Origin: Heloderma charlesbogerti
Taxonomy: Eukaryota; Chordata; Lepidosauria; Squamata; Helodermatidae
Direction of reading: 5' to 3'
DNA: 64,000 bases
NCBI GenBank assembly: GCA_026122225.1
Contig: JANEZZ010002661.1
Location: forward strand, 1,054,001 to 1,118,000
Positions within the stretch are counted from its first letter, which is position 1; every line of letters begins with the position of its first letter. Below, one piece after another: positions 1-10,620 of the stretch. The notes beneath the pieces are model-generated. The model searched no databases, had not been told where the DNA came from, and saw nothing but the letters and a program-made list of their open reading frames with translations. The position numbers and the translations under genes are program-made.

Positions 1-85
1 CAAGTCTGAGAGAACAGGAACAAAATCAGTCATATAAAGGCAGCATATGGCTAAAAAAAGAGAACAAAAGATGGTGTAGAATTGC

Positions 86-131
86 ATAAAATGTGCATAT
101 GCTAATTTATATGCATATATGCACATTTAGA
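86..131. repeat. AT-rich imperfect palindrome
   Basis: AAAATGTGCATATGC and ATGCATATATGCACATTT pair around an AT-rich centre. Octamer-like ATGCTAAT/ATGCATAT words occur inside, probably by chance. Confidence 0.6.
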
Positions 132-234
132 ATGACTATAATTTAAATAGAAGTACAATACATCTCACCAAAATGAGGAAGACTGTGACGAGGTGACCTG
201 TGTGCCTACTCTGTCTGTTATCCTGATGGGCAAC

Positions 235-370
235 GTCAAGGCCCCTGCTCTCCCTTTATGGTTCTTTATCTTTAACCTGAACTTTGATTGGACAGACCTT
301 CAAGTCATGGATACCCTCAAATAGAGGACTGTCCTCTGTGAAGCGGAGCAGATGGCCACCCTGCCATCAT
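235..370 (+). mobile_element. Repeat K
   Basis: TGGTTCTTTATCTTTAACC, TACCCTCAAATAGAGGACTG, AGATGGCCACCCTGCC. Matches 29005-29150 in reverse, which has an extra ~20 bp near the terminus. Confidence 0.55.
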
Positions 371-1611
371 ATGTGGAGCTCCTCTCCCAGAATAGGCAGC
401 TGTCTCCCAAACTGTCAGAACAGCCAGGGAGGGGAAAGCATGTGTTCGCCTGATGTTCACTCTACTTTGGCTGGCCCCAACTTCCTTCTCTGAAGGGTTC
501 ACAGAGAAGATCCTGGCCAGGAGGTTTGGGGGCAGAGGTTTAGGGTTTTATTTGTTTGCTTTGTTAATTCCCATTAGCTCGTAATAGTTAGAAACACAAT
601 CAGAAATCTCTGGCTGCTGTAGAGATTAAGGGCCTGATTCTTGGGGCTGTTCCCAGTGAGCAAAGCATGCAGAAAGCTGGTTTATCCTGCTTGTGGAGGA
701 TTGTGGAGAATCCCCAGGTGGTAGAGAGCAAGCTTACTGTCAGCCTACACACAGGAAAGAGCGAGAGAGAGTGAGTGAGCATGAGATGGACAAACTCTCA
801 CACAACTAGGGCCAAAGTAAAATTTCCTCAAGTTTCAGATCCTGAGGCAAATTCAACTAGTTATCTAAACATTCACCCAAAGGTATGAAACCAGGCTTGC
901 CTTGTGTGAAGATTCATATATACACTTCATTTCCTATCATTCAGTCATAGCTTTGATAGTTATGAGGAAAAACTTGGAGTGTTTCTTTATTCTGTGTTGC
1001 TGCTAAAGGAAAAGGGGGGAGAGGGGGAGAGAGAGAGAGAGAGAGATCCAGGGAATTAAAGTAGTTTTGAGATTAGAATCCTGGCAACGATGGATGGCTT
1101 CTGATTTCATGAGTACTCCAACTGCAGTCATCGTTTCCCTCTACATTTAAAGGTCTTTTGCTACTGATGAGATTTAACCTGTTTCACATTATAAATTAAG
1201 ACTTATCCTGTGGGGGTGGAAGTAGAAGTTCACCCACATGGCTTAACTAAAGCCTCATGAATACCTGAGATTCTATTTAAGTTGGTCTAATGAGGACAAT
1301 TGTAATTAAAGCAGAGCTAAATATTCTGTTGTTCACTTGAAAAGTAACTCATTTCACCAGCTGAACAAATTGCTGAAGCGAGGAAGAAAACCCCAACTTA
1401 CTCCTAGCTTGCTGAACTTTTGCATTATTTCAGTGTGTGCTGCGTTTTTATTCCTCTGGTGGTTGCTTCTTCTCAGCACCACTTTCCTTCTCCTTATGGT
1501 CCTTCTGCAGATTCACCCATAGTGCCATTAATCCCATTGGCTATAGAAACCCACATTATTTTGTTCATGAGGGTCCATATCACATTGGTCACTACAGCTG
1601 GGAGGATTAAA
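371..1611. other. No feature recognised
   Basis: Apparently unique AT-rich DNA apart from the GA run at 1019. No exon-like frame, RNA or repeat seen. Confidence 0.5.
1019..1046 (+). repeat. (GA)n simple repeat
   Basis: Purine run ending in about nine GA units. Confidence 0.9.
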
Positions 1612-1968
1612 GAGAGGGACCATGAAGCTCAGTGACAGACCACATGTCTGGCATATAAAAGGTCCCAGGGTTAAACCCTGCAATCTCTAGTTAAACTAAT
1701 AATAATCAGGTAACAGGTGATGGGAAAGATTCTCTACCTGAGGCTGAGGAGAGTTCCTGCCAGTCAGAGCGGGGGGGGGGGCAGAAAGAAGATCCCCAGA
1801 TGCTTTGGACTTCCAACTTCTAGTATTCCTGACCATTGGCCATGCTGGCTCGGGCTTGTGGGAACTGACATCCAAAACATCTGGAGATCCACTTTTTGCC
1901 CACCCCTGAGTTAGTGTAGATATTAGATGGACAAGCAGTCTGGCCTGGTGTAAAGCAGGTTCCTATGC
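1612..1968 (+). mobile_element. SINE B (tRNA-derived), split by a hAT-like element
   Basis: Head GGACCATGAAGCTCAGTGAC is a degraded A box and AAGGTCCCAGGGTTAAACCC holds the B box. The body AGGTGATGGGAAAGATTCTC, ACCTGAGGCTGAGGAGAG and GCCAGTCAGAG is followed by an insertion at 1770-1908. The tail resumes with GTGTAGATATTAGATGGAC, GTCTGGCCTGGTGTAAAGC and AGGTTCCTATG. Confidence 0.8.
1770..1908 (+). mobile_element. Palindromic hAT-like MITE (subtype 2) inside SINE B
   Basis: Arms AGATCCCCAGATGCTTTGGA and TCCAAAACATCTGGAGATCC pair. The right end CTTTTTGCCCACCCCTG is a hAT-type terminus; the left end has decayed into a G-run. Flanks AGTCAGAG and AGTTAGTG give an 8-bp target duplication with 6/8 identity. 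Confidence 0.8.
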
Positions 1969-2350
1969 AAAGAGCACCGTAGGGAAGCAAGGTCCAGGAC
2001 AGTATGGGCAGCAAAGAAGAAAGAATGTGATGCAGAGAAGAAAGCAACTAAATCACCACAAGTATGTTTGAAGTAATGGCAGAAAACAGTTGGAAAGGGG
2101 AGGCAGTATTTGGCTCTTCTAACAATGAACATGGAACATGGGAAGTAGTGGTTGCTCACTCTGATGCTTATGGCCATTATGTGCAGTTTCTTAACATGTG
2201 TGCTTTACAAGTACATTCCAATTATATAATCTGTGGCAAAGCAGAAAGGAAGAAAAACTTTTAATTAACTCTGCTTCATTTAGATTGGGAGATTAGATTA
2301 CAAAACAACTCAGCAAACTGAAACAGGATGAGATTATTTCAAAATCAGCC

Positions 2351-2929
2351 TTGTTGGACAATATCCCTAAAGGCATTTTAAAAATGATTCAGCCCCTTCC
2401 CCTCATTTTCCACTGTCATCTCCACTTTCCAGAAGGGAGAGAAGGCTTCCACCCACTCTTAAATCTTGGGATTAGTGCTCTGCGTTCTCTAACAGTGAGG
2501 ATTAAAGAAAAAGAAGAAAGAAAAGGTTGCCTCTTGATTCTTCAGCCAACACTCCGCTGGACCAAAACAGGTGTCAAATTGACAGAAGCTTTCCTGGACA
2601 ACAGGTGTCAAATTGACAGAAGCTTTCCTGGACAGCAGAACATCTGGCGTCCTACTGTTCATTTGCTAATGCCTCACATATGTGAGGACAATGGCTACTT
2701 TAAGCTTCTGTTTACACTACTCAGAGTATTACCACGGCAGGCCAGCTTGCAAGTTCCAAGACAAAAGAAGTTTGATTTCAAGAGACATCTCTTCCAATGG
2801 GATACACATGTTTTGTTGTTCCTCTGTCATCTCTCGTCAAACAGATTTTGCAGGGTTTTGAAGCAATACAAAGATGAGCTGTTTACCAGAGTTGGAAGTC
2901 CAAAGACTGTGCACACGAGGAGCAGCTGA
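2351..2929 (+). other. Unrecognised 192-residue open frame, probably spurious
   Basis: Longest open frame outside the LINE. The predicted protein has no motif, signal peptide or repeat I recognise. Its composition (many Leu, Arg, Phe, His) is that of random AT-balanced DNA. It spans the 34-bp duplication, which would have shifted a real reading frame. No splice-site context or promoter supports it. Confidence 0.25.
2567..2634 (+). repeat. Perfect tandem duplication, 34-bp unit
   Basis: Units 2567-2600 and 2601-2634 are identical. The unit is not a multiple of three, which argues against the overlapping open frame being coding. Confidence 0.96.
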
Positions 2930-3386
2930 ACCTCTCCCAGCATCCTAGAGGTACATCACTTGTCCTGCCATAAATCCTATGTCTGTTACAGTATCAGGGC
3001 TTGATATGGCCTGGCTGCTGGCAACCTGAATCCATCACCAGGCAACATCCACAGAAATGGTGAATCTAGCAAAGGAGATGTATTTGCTCCTAGCTTGGTC
3101 TTCTATCTGATATGATGAGATTTTCAAGTGGAACACTTTCAAGCAATGACTCCTCCTATGAAAATTCCTTGGAGATTTTACCCCCCCGCCCCCGCCACAA
3201 CTCTTCCATACTTGCATGCTTGAATCTGCACTTTGTCACATCTAAAATCGGGAACCCAATTAAGAACAGCACTATAATTTATGCAGCATTCATGCTTGCC
3301 ACATGTACATATACCAATGTTACGTTAGTGTTTCCCACAAACATGTATGTAACAGGAGATGCACATGGATCTTTAAGGACATACAT

Positions 3387-3520
3387 CAGCCTTCCCAACT
3401 TGGTGCTCCTCAGATGTTTTTGACTTCAACTCCCATCAGCCCCAGCTAGAAAGGCCAATGGTCTGGAATCCTGGGAACTGTAGCCCCAAACATCTGGAGG
3501 ACATCAGGCTGGGAAGGCTG
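3387..3520. mobile_element. Palindromic hAT-like MITE (subtype 1)
   Basis: Ends CAGCCTTCCCAACTTGGTGC and CAGGCTGGGAAGGCTG pair, as do the inner arms around CAGATGTTT and AAACATCTG. Flanks ACATACAT and ATGTACAT match 6/8. No coding capacity. Confidence 0.85.
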
Positions 3521-3580
3521 ATGTACATGTTTCAAAAAGCTGCTACCCAGAAAGGGATCCAAACCATGCATACATGGGTA

Positions 3581-3859
3581 GGAACATAGGAAGCTGCCTT
3601 GTACTAGGTCAGACCACTGGTGCATCTAGCTCAACATGGTCTACTACACTGCATGGGCTGTATCTGATGTTAGTCCTATTTGGAGCAGACCCACTGAAAT
3701 GAATGGGACTTAAGTTAGACTAACATTGGATATAACCCAATGGACACAACCCCCTGGCAATAGCTCTCCAGTGTTTCAGACTTTCCCAGCCAGGGATTGA
3801 ACCTGGCACCTTCGGTATGCAAAGCATGTGCTCTACCACTGAGCTGTGGCCCTTCCCCA
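3581..3859 (-). mobile_element. SINE B, interrupted by palindromic repeat E
   Basis: Reverse complement: head GGCCACAGCTCAGTGGTAGA and GGTGCCAGGTTCAATCCC at 3775-3859; tail GATGCACCAGTGGTCTGACC and AGGCAGCTTCCTATGTTCC at 3581-3640. Between them sits repeat E (3655-3738). Confidence 0.8.
3655..3738 (+). repeat. Repeat E, short palindromic DNA-element-like unit
   Basis: GGGCTGTATCTGATGTTAGTC at the left mirrors GACTAACATTGGATATAACCC at the right; the centre is GACCCACTGAAATGAATGGG. Related copies lie at 28069-28188 and 29205-29335. Confidence 0.65.
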
Positions 3860-4651
3860 TAGAAATGTGTCTTGTTAGAATACGTCATGTGCTTGCTGTG
3901 GGAAACACAGATGGACATGCAAATGTGATGGTTGCAGAAAGTGCCACTCTGAGCAGAATGTGGAGGGAAAAGTATTAATGGAAGGAACAGATTAGGGCAC
4001 AAAGAGAAAGGATTTTGTTTTTAAATGAAAGTTGGGGGGGGAGCAGGGGGAGGAGAGAAAGACACACCGGGCTACAAACTGAAGGCGGAGGAGGAGACCT
4101 GGCAAAACAAAACAAATTCAAACAGTGGCCACTAACTTGTTACCTAGAGAGCAGCTGGATTATTAACGTTGGCTTTTAAAGACTTAAAGACCAGAATTTT
4201 TCAGGAGAAACTGAAGGGAGTGGGACACAATTCAAATGGGATTTCACTGTCTAAAGTCTGCAGGCACTTTGCAAATCCCTGCCTAAATATATGCATAAAA
4301 AAACCTGAAATGCCAAGATGATTATAAAGAACAATGCAAGCCAGGAGACAGAGGCTGTTTCTTTTTAGCTCCATTGTAGAGAACCTTTCAATTTATTAGG
4401 TCACACATGTCTGTCAATACACAATGAAACTGTCTCCACAGGAAGTGGCGCAAGCTCCTTGGACATGTAAAGCTAGCCGAGGCACAAAGCACTAGAACAA
4501 ATGTATAATCCCACCAGAGGTAATGGAAACGCTAAACAGGTCTTTTCTGACCCATTTCTACCCTTCTGAAAGTACAGACATACAGGCAGCGGCCCTTGAC
4601 AAAGTCACTGAAGGAAAGTTTTCTTAGATTGACAAGAGCTGTTACTTAGAG

Positions 4652-4776
4652 CAGGCTTCCCCAACCTGGCGCCCTCCAGAGGGGTCCAACTGCAATTCCC
4701 ATCATCCCCTGCCACCATGCTAGCCAGGGGTGGTGGGAGTTGACACATCTAGAGGATGCCAGGTTGGGGAAGGCTT
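4652..4776. mobile_element. Palindromic hAT-like MITE (subtype 1)
   Basis: CAGGCTTCCCCAACCTGGCG pairs with TGCCAGGTTGGGGAAGGCTT. Flanks ACTTAGAG and ACTTTGAC match 6/8, consistent with an 8-bp target duplication. Confidence 0.85.
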
Positions 4777-5177
4777 ACTTTGACAAAGAAGCCACACCTT
4801 GATGCTTCTGGGTTGATTCTCATGGAAGGGAACTTATGGAAATCAGGTTGCAATTGAAAATCCACATGGATTTGGGGACCGTGGGAAGCATCTGTAAGTG
4901 GGATGCTCTGTTTTCCAGATGCACTTACGGGATCCTTCCTGAAAATCGACGTGGCTTTCCCATTCCAGCTCAATGCTTCCTGCATTTATTTCTCTGTAGG
5001 ATACACTTGAAAAGGTGACCCACTGAAGGGAAGCTTTGTAAACAAAAGAAGCCCCAAGGCTCACTCCACAAGTTCACACTGCAGCATGGCAGCAGCTTGA
5101 AAATACAAACCCCACAATCTGGTAACCTCCCAATGAGACTACTGCACTGCATTATCTGTGGAACTGCCTTTTGAAGG

Positions 5178-5394
5178 CAGCCCAGAAATCCTGGACTGGC
5201 GTCAAGGTTTGGCATAGCCAGGCATCTGCCAAGGGTCCACGCCCCAGCAGGGGGCTCCCTGACAAGAGCCTCTGCAACCTGCCTCTGCTCTGGCCCAGAC
5301 AACAGTGGTGGTGTGAAGGACGAGCAGCAGATGCCACTGCCTGCTTCCTCATTGCCTCTCTGCCGGAGAAACGAACAAGAATGAGGAAGGGGAG
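5178..5394 (+). mobile_element. Repeat F, hAT-like DNA element fragment
   Basis: Strings ATAGCCAGGCATCTGCC, CCTGACAAGAGCCTCTGC, GCTCTGGCCCAGACAACAG and GATGCCACTGCCT recur in reverse at 9058-9260 and partly at 26335-26545, 48640-48990 and 54690-55022. Better-preserved copies end in CCAAGACCTGGAGC-like sequence, typical of a hAT terminus CAGGGCCGGCTCC. Confidence 0.6.
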
Positions 5395-5502
5395 CAGCCT
5401 TCTCCGAACGTGTTGCCCTCCAGATGTGTTGCTCTGCAATTCCCATCATTCTCAGCCAGCATGATCTAATACATCTGGAGGACACCAAGTAAGGGAAAGC
5501 TT
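5395..5502. mobile_element. Palindromic hAT-like MITE (subtype 1), degraded
   Basis: CAGCCTTCTCCGAACG, CCTCCAGATGTGTTG, then ACATCTGGAGGACACC and GTAAGGGAAAGC. Arms still pair through CAGATGTGTT and its partner. Confidence 0.7.
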
Positions 5503-5929
5503 TCCTATAGGTGCCCAATTCTATCCTGGGCAGGGCCGGAGTAGGGGAAGGCTTATAGCCCTGTGACAAAGAGAATTTTGACAGGTTCAGTTCTGCCCCT
5601 CCTCCAGTGCAGAGCTCTTAAAAGAAACAGAAGCCTGTCCATGCTGGACTATACCATGTAGCATATCTTCTCTTCCACATGCTGCTTGCCTGTTTGGCCT
5701 CATCTTTTTTACCATCCTTGAGTCTGGCGTATGCACTGGCGTATCAGGGCGAAGTTACCTAGCCATCTAAAAAGGGGACTTCAGAGTCCATTTTGAAAAG
5801 GCAAACCCTGCATGTCATCAGCCTCTACTTGACAGTTCTGCCTTTGAAAATTCTACCTTGTTCTGTGCACTGGCCTAGCTGCTAGGGGGCATGTAGGGTG
5901 AATCATATCACGCTGGAAAACGGTGCAGC

Positions 5930-5962
<33 letters not shown>

Positions 5963-7212
5963 GGGGGTGGGGGGAAATGAAAGGTGGAGAGGGCCAGGGG
6001 AGGAACAACCTCACAAAAGAGTGACTGATGCTGCAGGAGGCAGAGGTGACAAGGCAACCAGGAGGGCAGGGGGACTCAGGAGCAAAAAGCAAGGTGATGG
6101 GGAGAAGATGGGATACTGGGTTGGATGCTGTTGGTGATAAAGAAGGTGTAAAGAGAGGTAAGGAGTGCCAATGGCTGCTTCTAGATCTTTTCCTGAAAAA
6201 GAAAGCTTTATGGTGGATATTATTTTGCTGGAATGGGGCAGAACAACAGTGCAAGATTTTAAACTGTGCAACAGTAAGGGAGCAAGTCCCACCAGCAACA
6301 TGCAAAATTCTGTTAGATGTTGCAAAAACATCATATGCAAGCCCACAGAGCCAGTCCTTGTGATCACATTCGATATATGCATATTGTCACCAGGCTTTCA
6401 GCCTCTCATTTTTGCATAGGCACAGGAATATAAACCAGCAAAAGCTAAAACTCCCCTACAAGTTCATCTCACCACTGCGTAAAGAGAGCCAGCAGCATCT
6501 TCTGCTCGGTGCAGTTAGGAATTAACCTCTCTTTACAGTCATTTGCCAATTACAACATCCTAACTCAACAGCTGCCTTCTGCTTCTATCCCAATATCCCT
6601 CCCGTGGGCCACTCAAAAGCTCATTTTTTCAGCTGCTCCTTTTTGCAGGTAACAGCAGAGAAGGGAAGCTACAGACCAGCTGTGTCAGACAATAATTGCT
6701 GACCTTCCTGGTCAGTGTGCAGGGGCTGGGCTGTGGTGGGCTGGGGGAGACCACACTGCAGAAACACCACCACCTCAAAGCACATCGTCCTTAATTAAGT
6801 CATTTTACCTTTTCATTGCTGTGCGTAAAATCTGCCTCCCCGTCCCCCCGCCGTTCCTTCTGGTTCATAAAGCAAGAGAAGCCTCAATTTCTTTAGTTAG
6901 TTATTTTAATGTGATGCACATGATGGCCACTATTTGCTTAAGTGCGGCTGAGGAGTTAATTGTGGGTACCTGAGCTTCCTGCTGCAGCACTTCTGTCTCG
7001 TCACCTCAGGTCACATTACATCCGAGGAGTCGCTCTGGCTTCCTTCACATCATCCTTTTGACAGTCCCTTAAGCCCACATTGGCCTATGATCTGGCTATC
7101 AATGGCCCATTGAGGCTCGTTTTGCACTGTTTGTAAGTCAAACTCACAGGTCTATTGCCAGATAGTGGTAGGCTGGTGGTTTCCCTTTTCATATGGACGC
7201 GGCTGTTAAGAA
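5503..7212. other. Mostly unique stretch
   Basis: Holds the TG tract at 5931 but no repeat family I know. The part 6780-7080 (CATTGCTGTGCGTAAAATCT, AATGTGATGCACATGATGGC) is compositionally even and free of transposon words, so it is a reasonable place to look for conserved non-coding sequence. Confidence 0.4.
5931..5961 (+). repeat. (TG)n microsatellite
   Basis: About 15 TG units followed by a G-rich run. Confidence 0.95.
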
Positions 7213-7422
7213 GCCGGTGCGGTGCAGTGGTTAGAATGTTGGACTAGGACTGGGGAGGCCCAAGTTCAAGTCTCCACTGGGTGACTGTGGGCCAGCTGCC
7301 AGCTCTCAGCCTAGCCTACCTCGCAGGGTTGTTGTGAGGACAAAATGGGGAGGGGAAAGATCATGTATGGCACTTGGGCTCCCTGAAGGAAAAGGCAAGG
7401 AATAAACATAACAAATAATAAA
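7213..7422 (+). mobile_element. SINE A (tRNA-derived)
   Basis: Head GTGCAGTGGTTAGAATGTTG with a tRNA A-box shape, B-box-like AAGTTCAAGTCTCC, body CAGGGTTGTTGTGAGGAC and an AT-rich tail AATAAACATAACAAATAATAAA. The same order recurs at 14551, 21297, 40528 and 50273. Short LINE-like 3' sequence follows. Confidence 0.85.
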
Positions 7423-7491
7423 GATCCAATTTTTGTGACCCGCCCAGAGAGCTTCAGCTATTGGGCCGTATAGAAATGAAATAAATAAAAT
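7423..7491 (+). mobile_element. L2/CR1-like LINE 3'-end fragment
   Basis: GAGAGCTTCAGCTATTGGGC, then GTATAGAAATGAAATAAATAAA, resembles 3' termini of L2-like LINEs. It is too short to classify further. Confidence 0.5.
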
Positions 7492-7562
7492 CCCTTTCAC
7501 TCAGTGGCATAGTGATAACTTTTGAAGTGCAGGTGCTCATCATGATAGACACACCTCAAGTA

Positions 7563-7925
7563 CAGAGTGGCCCAAAAGTAGGTATACAGTTGTTCAGAAT
7601 GTTGACGGGAGGGGGAGAGAATTTTCAGTCTTCCAGTACTGCTTTAGAATCCACTTTCTTTGTTCTTCACTCAAGTTTGCTGCCATCATTCACAATATCA
7701 GTAAAAAAAAAAACCTACAAAAAACTAAACAACTAAACAACTGTATACCTACTTAAGGGCTTCACTCCCCTCACCCTCTACATTTAACTGATTTAACTGT
7801 CACTCCCTGTCACTCACTCTTCCCAACTGTCATTCTGACTCCAGCCACACATCTTCTACTCACACATTCTCTCCCCCTCCCATCAACATTCTAAACAACT
7901 GTATACCTACTTTTGGGCCACTCTG
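7563..7925. mobile_element. Mariner-like miniature element with ~60-bp inverted repeats
   Basis: CAGAGTGGCCCAAAAGTAGG ... runs to ~7623 and its near-exact reverse complement occupies 7866-7925. The left flank is TA and the right flank TG, compatible with a decayed TA target duplication. The 363-bp unit has no transposase frame. A third, partial copy of the inner terminal sequence (ACTGTATACCTACTTAAGGG) lies inside at 7739-7758. Confidence 0.82.
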
Positions 7926-8052
7926 TGTATGTCCATAGGCACACCCTGAAGGAGAGCCCCAAAGTCCAGGCTGTTGTGTTGATCCACAGAGGGGCAGTGG
8001 GCTGTGTGTGTGAGTATGTGCGTTTACACATACATGCCTGCCCACCCCTGGA

Positions 8053-8124
8053 GAAACCTGGGTTTGCATCCCTGATCAGCCATGAAGTTCACCAAGTGAT
8101 GTTGGACCAGTCATCGTCTGAGTA
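8053..8124 (+). mobile_element. SINE A body fragment
   Basis: ACCTGGGTTTGCATCCC, CAGCCATGAAGTTCACC and GACCAGTCATCG follow SINE A in order. Head and tail are missing. Confidence 0.6.
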
Positions 8125-8289
8125 TAGCCTACCTAACAGAGCGGTCCATGTGCCAAGAAAGACCAGTCCTCCAACCCCCCCAACCTTACCACACTGACAA
8201 ATACCACTATGGCAGATGACATCATCGTTCCTGCTATGAAAACAGTCCCAGCTGTACTCCACTGTGTTCCTGCTCCACTACGCTACTGC

Positions 8290-8322
8290 TTGCTACACTA
8301 CACTACACTACACTACACTACT
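8290..8322 (+). repeat. (CTACA)n pentanucleotide microsatellite
   Basis: About six perfect pentamer units. It sits 5' of a SINE B copy and is not part of that element. Confidence 0.9.
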
Positions 8323-8333
8323 CTCATCTGCTG

Positions 8334-8450
8334 TGAGAGGGGACATAGCTCAGTGGCACGGCACATGCTTTGCACAGAAGGTCCCAGGTTTGGTCCCTGG
8401 CATCTCCAGGAAAAACTCCTGCCTGAAACCCTGGAGAGCCAATGCCCTGG
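8334..8450 (+). mobile_element. SINE B, 3'-truncated by a hAT-like element
   Basis: GGGACATAGCTCAGTGGCAC (A box) and AAGGTCCCAGGTTTGGTCCC (B box), then GCATCTCCAGG and TGAAACCCTGGAGAGCC. The sequence passes directly into palindromic hAT-like sequence. Confidence 0.8.
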
Positions 8451-8566
8451 AGAGCCCTCCAGATGTGTTGGACTACATCATCCCCAGCCGGCACGGGTGC
8501 TGGCTGGGAATGGTGGGCACCGTAGTACAGCACATCTGAAGGGCACTGTGTAGGGGAAGGTTGCTG
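8451..8566. mobile_element. Palindromic hAT-like MITE (subtype 1), truncated
   Basis: GCCCTCCAGATGTGTTGG pairs with CAGCACATCTGAAGGGC; the outer right end reads GTAGGGGAAGG. The left outer terminus is lost at the SINE junction. Confidence 0.7.
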
Positions 8567-8754
8567 TCAATTAACCACTGAAAATATGAAAAGACAGACT
8601 CAACTTTGACCAAACCAGTGTCAGCTTGAAGTTTCTGAGGGGCCTTGGGCAAGACACTCTCAATAGGCCCCTCATTCAATGAATTTGCCTTCTCACTGCC
8701 ATTGTCATCCACTGCTATTGCTCTTCATCTTCTTTGTCATCACTGCTGCCACTT

Positions 8755-9056
8755 TATTGATATTTATTTATTTATTAAATTTCTTAATCGCCCATCTGGC
8801 TGGTCACCCGGCCACATTTATACAACAGTTTAAAATAATAACATTTCACATTAAAACATTGTATTTCTAAAAATACCCTAACCTACCCCAAATGCCTGCC
8901 TGAACAACCACGTTTTTAATATGTGGCAGAAGCTCATTAAAGAGGGGCCATGGCGGAATTCCCTAGGGAGGGAGTTCCACAGAGTGGGGGCCACCACAGA
9001 GAAGGCCCTCTCCCTCATCCTCACTTTCTTGCTTGACAGAGAGAGACCCGGTGAGC
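8755..9056 (-). mobile_element. L2/CR1-like LINE 3' fragment with ORF2 C-terminus
   Basis: Minus-strand translation of 8878-9056 gives RAFSVVAPTLWNSLPREFRH, then SLMSFCHILKTWLFRQAFG. This is the characteristic C-terminal peptide of L2/CR1-clade reverse transcriptase proteins. It is followed by a 3' UTR ending in TTTAATAAATAAATAAATAT. The rest of the LINE is absent. Confidence 0.82.
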
Positions 9057-9057
9057 A

Positions 9058-9260
9058 TTTAGGCAGTGGCATCTATTACTACTCCTTCTTGCCACCTCCA
9101 TTGTCTGGGCCAGAACGAAAGGCAAGGCAACAAGCCGGTTCCAATGGTGAAGGGGAGGAGCAATTCCAGGGGGCTCTTGTCAGTGGGCCCCTGCAGGGGT
9201 GCGGGCCTCAGCAGGTGCCCAGCCATGCCAACTCTTGACTCCAGCCCTGCGGAGTACAGA
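9058..9260 (-). mobile_element. Repeat F, hAT-like fragment, reversed
   Basis: Reverse complement of the 5178-5394 repeat: GTTGGCATGGCTGGGCACC, CACTGACAAGAGCCCCC, TCTGGCCCAGACAATGG and AGATGCCACTGCCTAA. Confidence 0.6.
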
Positions 9261-9832
9261 GAGTAACAACAAGACAGAGCCCCATGGAAGTTGTCCTTCG
9301 ACACAAACACTTTATTTATTCTTATTTGGATGGTTCCCTAATTTCCACATGTCGGGAGGTTACGAGCAACAGAGTCAAGTTATTAGTAATAAACTTAATG
9401 AAGTGACAGGGTGTTAGGATTCTGTGCCCTTGCTTTTGGTTCTCTCCTCTCCTTGTGCAGAAGACGTAAATGAAGGCTGCCCATTGTAATTACCTACAAG
9501 ACCGTAAAACCCCCAAACAGATTCAGAAATCAGGTTCCCATTAAACGTTCCATCTTCTCATCCTCTCCTCCCCCTACTTGCATACATATCACCCACAGCT
9601 CCGAACTGACTATAATTAGGAAAAACTAATCTAATTTCAGATTTTAGTATCCTTTAACACTCTAACGCAGGCATTAAAAACTTTATTAAGAAAGCCATCA
9701 TTACACAGTGTAGGGAGGCAGCAGCAGCCCCAGAAATGTCTCTACCATTCCTGAGAAAAAGCAACCATGGGCAGAGGATGCTTTCAGTCAATGCACCCTC
9801 TTTCAATTTATCATGTAAACAGACATTCACAG

Positions 9833-9935
9833 TTGCTGCAGTCCTATGCACAATTAAGTACGTGTGAGCAAAGCCATACAGAACTCAGTTGGACTTACTT
9901 CTGAGGAGCCATGCCTAGCATTGGGCTGTATGACT
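9833..9935 (+). repeat. Repeat D (GCAATCCTATGCACAC type)
   Basis: GCTGCAGTCCTATGCACA, TCAGTTGGACTTACTTCTG and CATGCCTAGCATTGGG. This short interspersed unit recurs at 25308-25500, 27867-27968, 33771-33830, 51750-51833 and 59150-59240. Likely a miniature DNA element. Confidence 0.6.
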
Positions 9936-10369
9936 GACTACATAACCCATTTGATTTCAACTTCAAATCAATGACCCACAACAGGGCTGCAACCCAATCT
10001 AAAACGGGCTGCCGCAGTGATGTCACAGCAATTTGCTTTGCTTAATAAAGAGAGAGAAAGTGAATGATTGGAAATAGGAGGAGTAATAGGGAGAGGTCAA
10101 ACAGGAAGGCCTGAATGCAGACACACTGGGCAGAAATCCAAGGGGAGAGAAGGCTTTCCTCCTTATGGCACAGCGGAGAATCCCAAGACCTGCAGGAAAA
10201 TCTTGATTACGCACAACACCTCCGCCCTGGCCCTAAAAGAGGGAAGGAATATGGGTGGGGAGCATGTGTACCCTCCAAGCCCAACAAACACCCCCATATA
10301 AAAAATCCTTTAAACTCTGTCACGGAATCCCCAGACCCACAGTTAAATGTGTGGGGGGGACGACACCTC

Positions 10370-10620
10370 TTTTAGCCTGAGGGCTACATTCAACTTCAGA
10401 GACGCTCTTGGGCACGGCATTCCAGTGATGGGCAAGACCAAAGGCAAAAAGGGCGTGTCCAAACATACTAGAAAGACCAGCACATTGTAGTTTAGAGTCC
10501 TTACTACCAGTAACTCATCCTCAGGAGAGGCACTTCAACCTTTTAAAATGGGGGGAAATTGCACAAAAGGTGGGAAACCACCAAATAATCAGTGGGTGGG
10601 GAAGAAGAACAACCCATGGT
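10370..10620 (+). mobile_element. Repeat I, DNA-element-like unit
   Basis: Shares ordered strings with 53645-53850: CAGAGACGCTCTTGGG, GCAAAAAGGGCGTGTCC, AGTAACTCATCCTCAGGAGA, AATGGGGGGAAATTGCAC, GAAACCACCAAATAATCAG. I do not recognise the family. Confidence 0.55.

Noticed and set aside
2351..2929. 192-residue open frame as a possible gene
   Set aside because: No recognisable motif, spans a recent 34-bp duplication that is not a multiple of three, and has no splice or promoter context.
5853..6382. Pair of 120-150 residue minus-strand frames at 5.85-6.38 kb
   Set aside because: Low-complexity translation across a TG microsatellite (His-Thr repeats) and no conserved motif.
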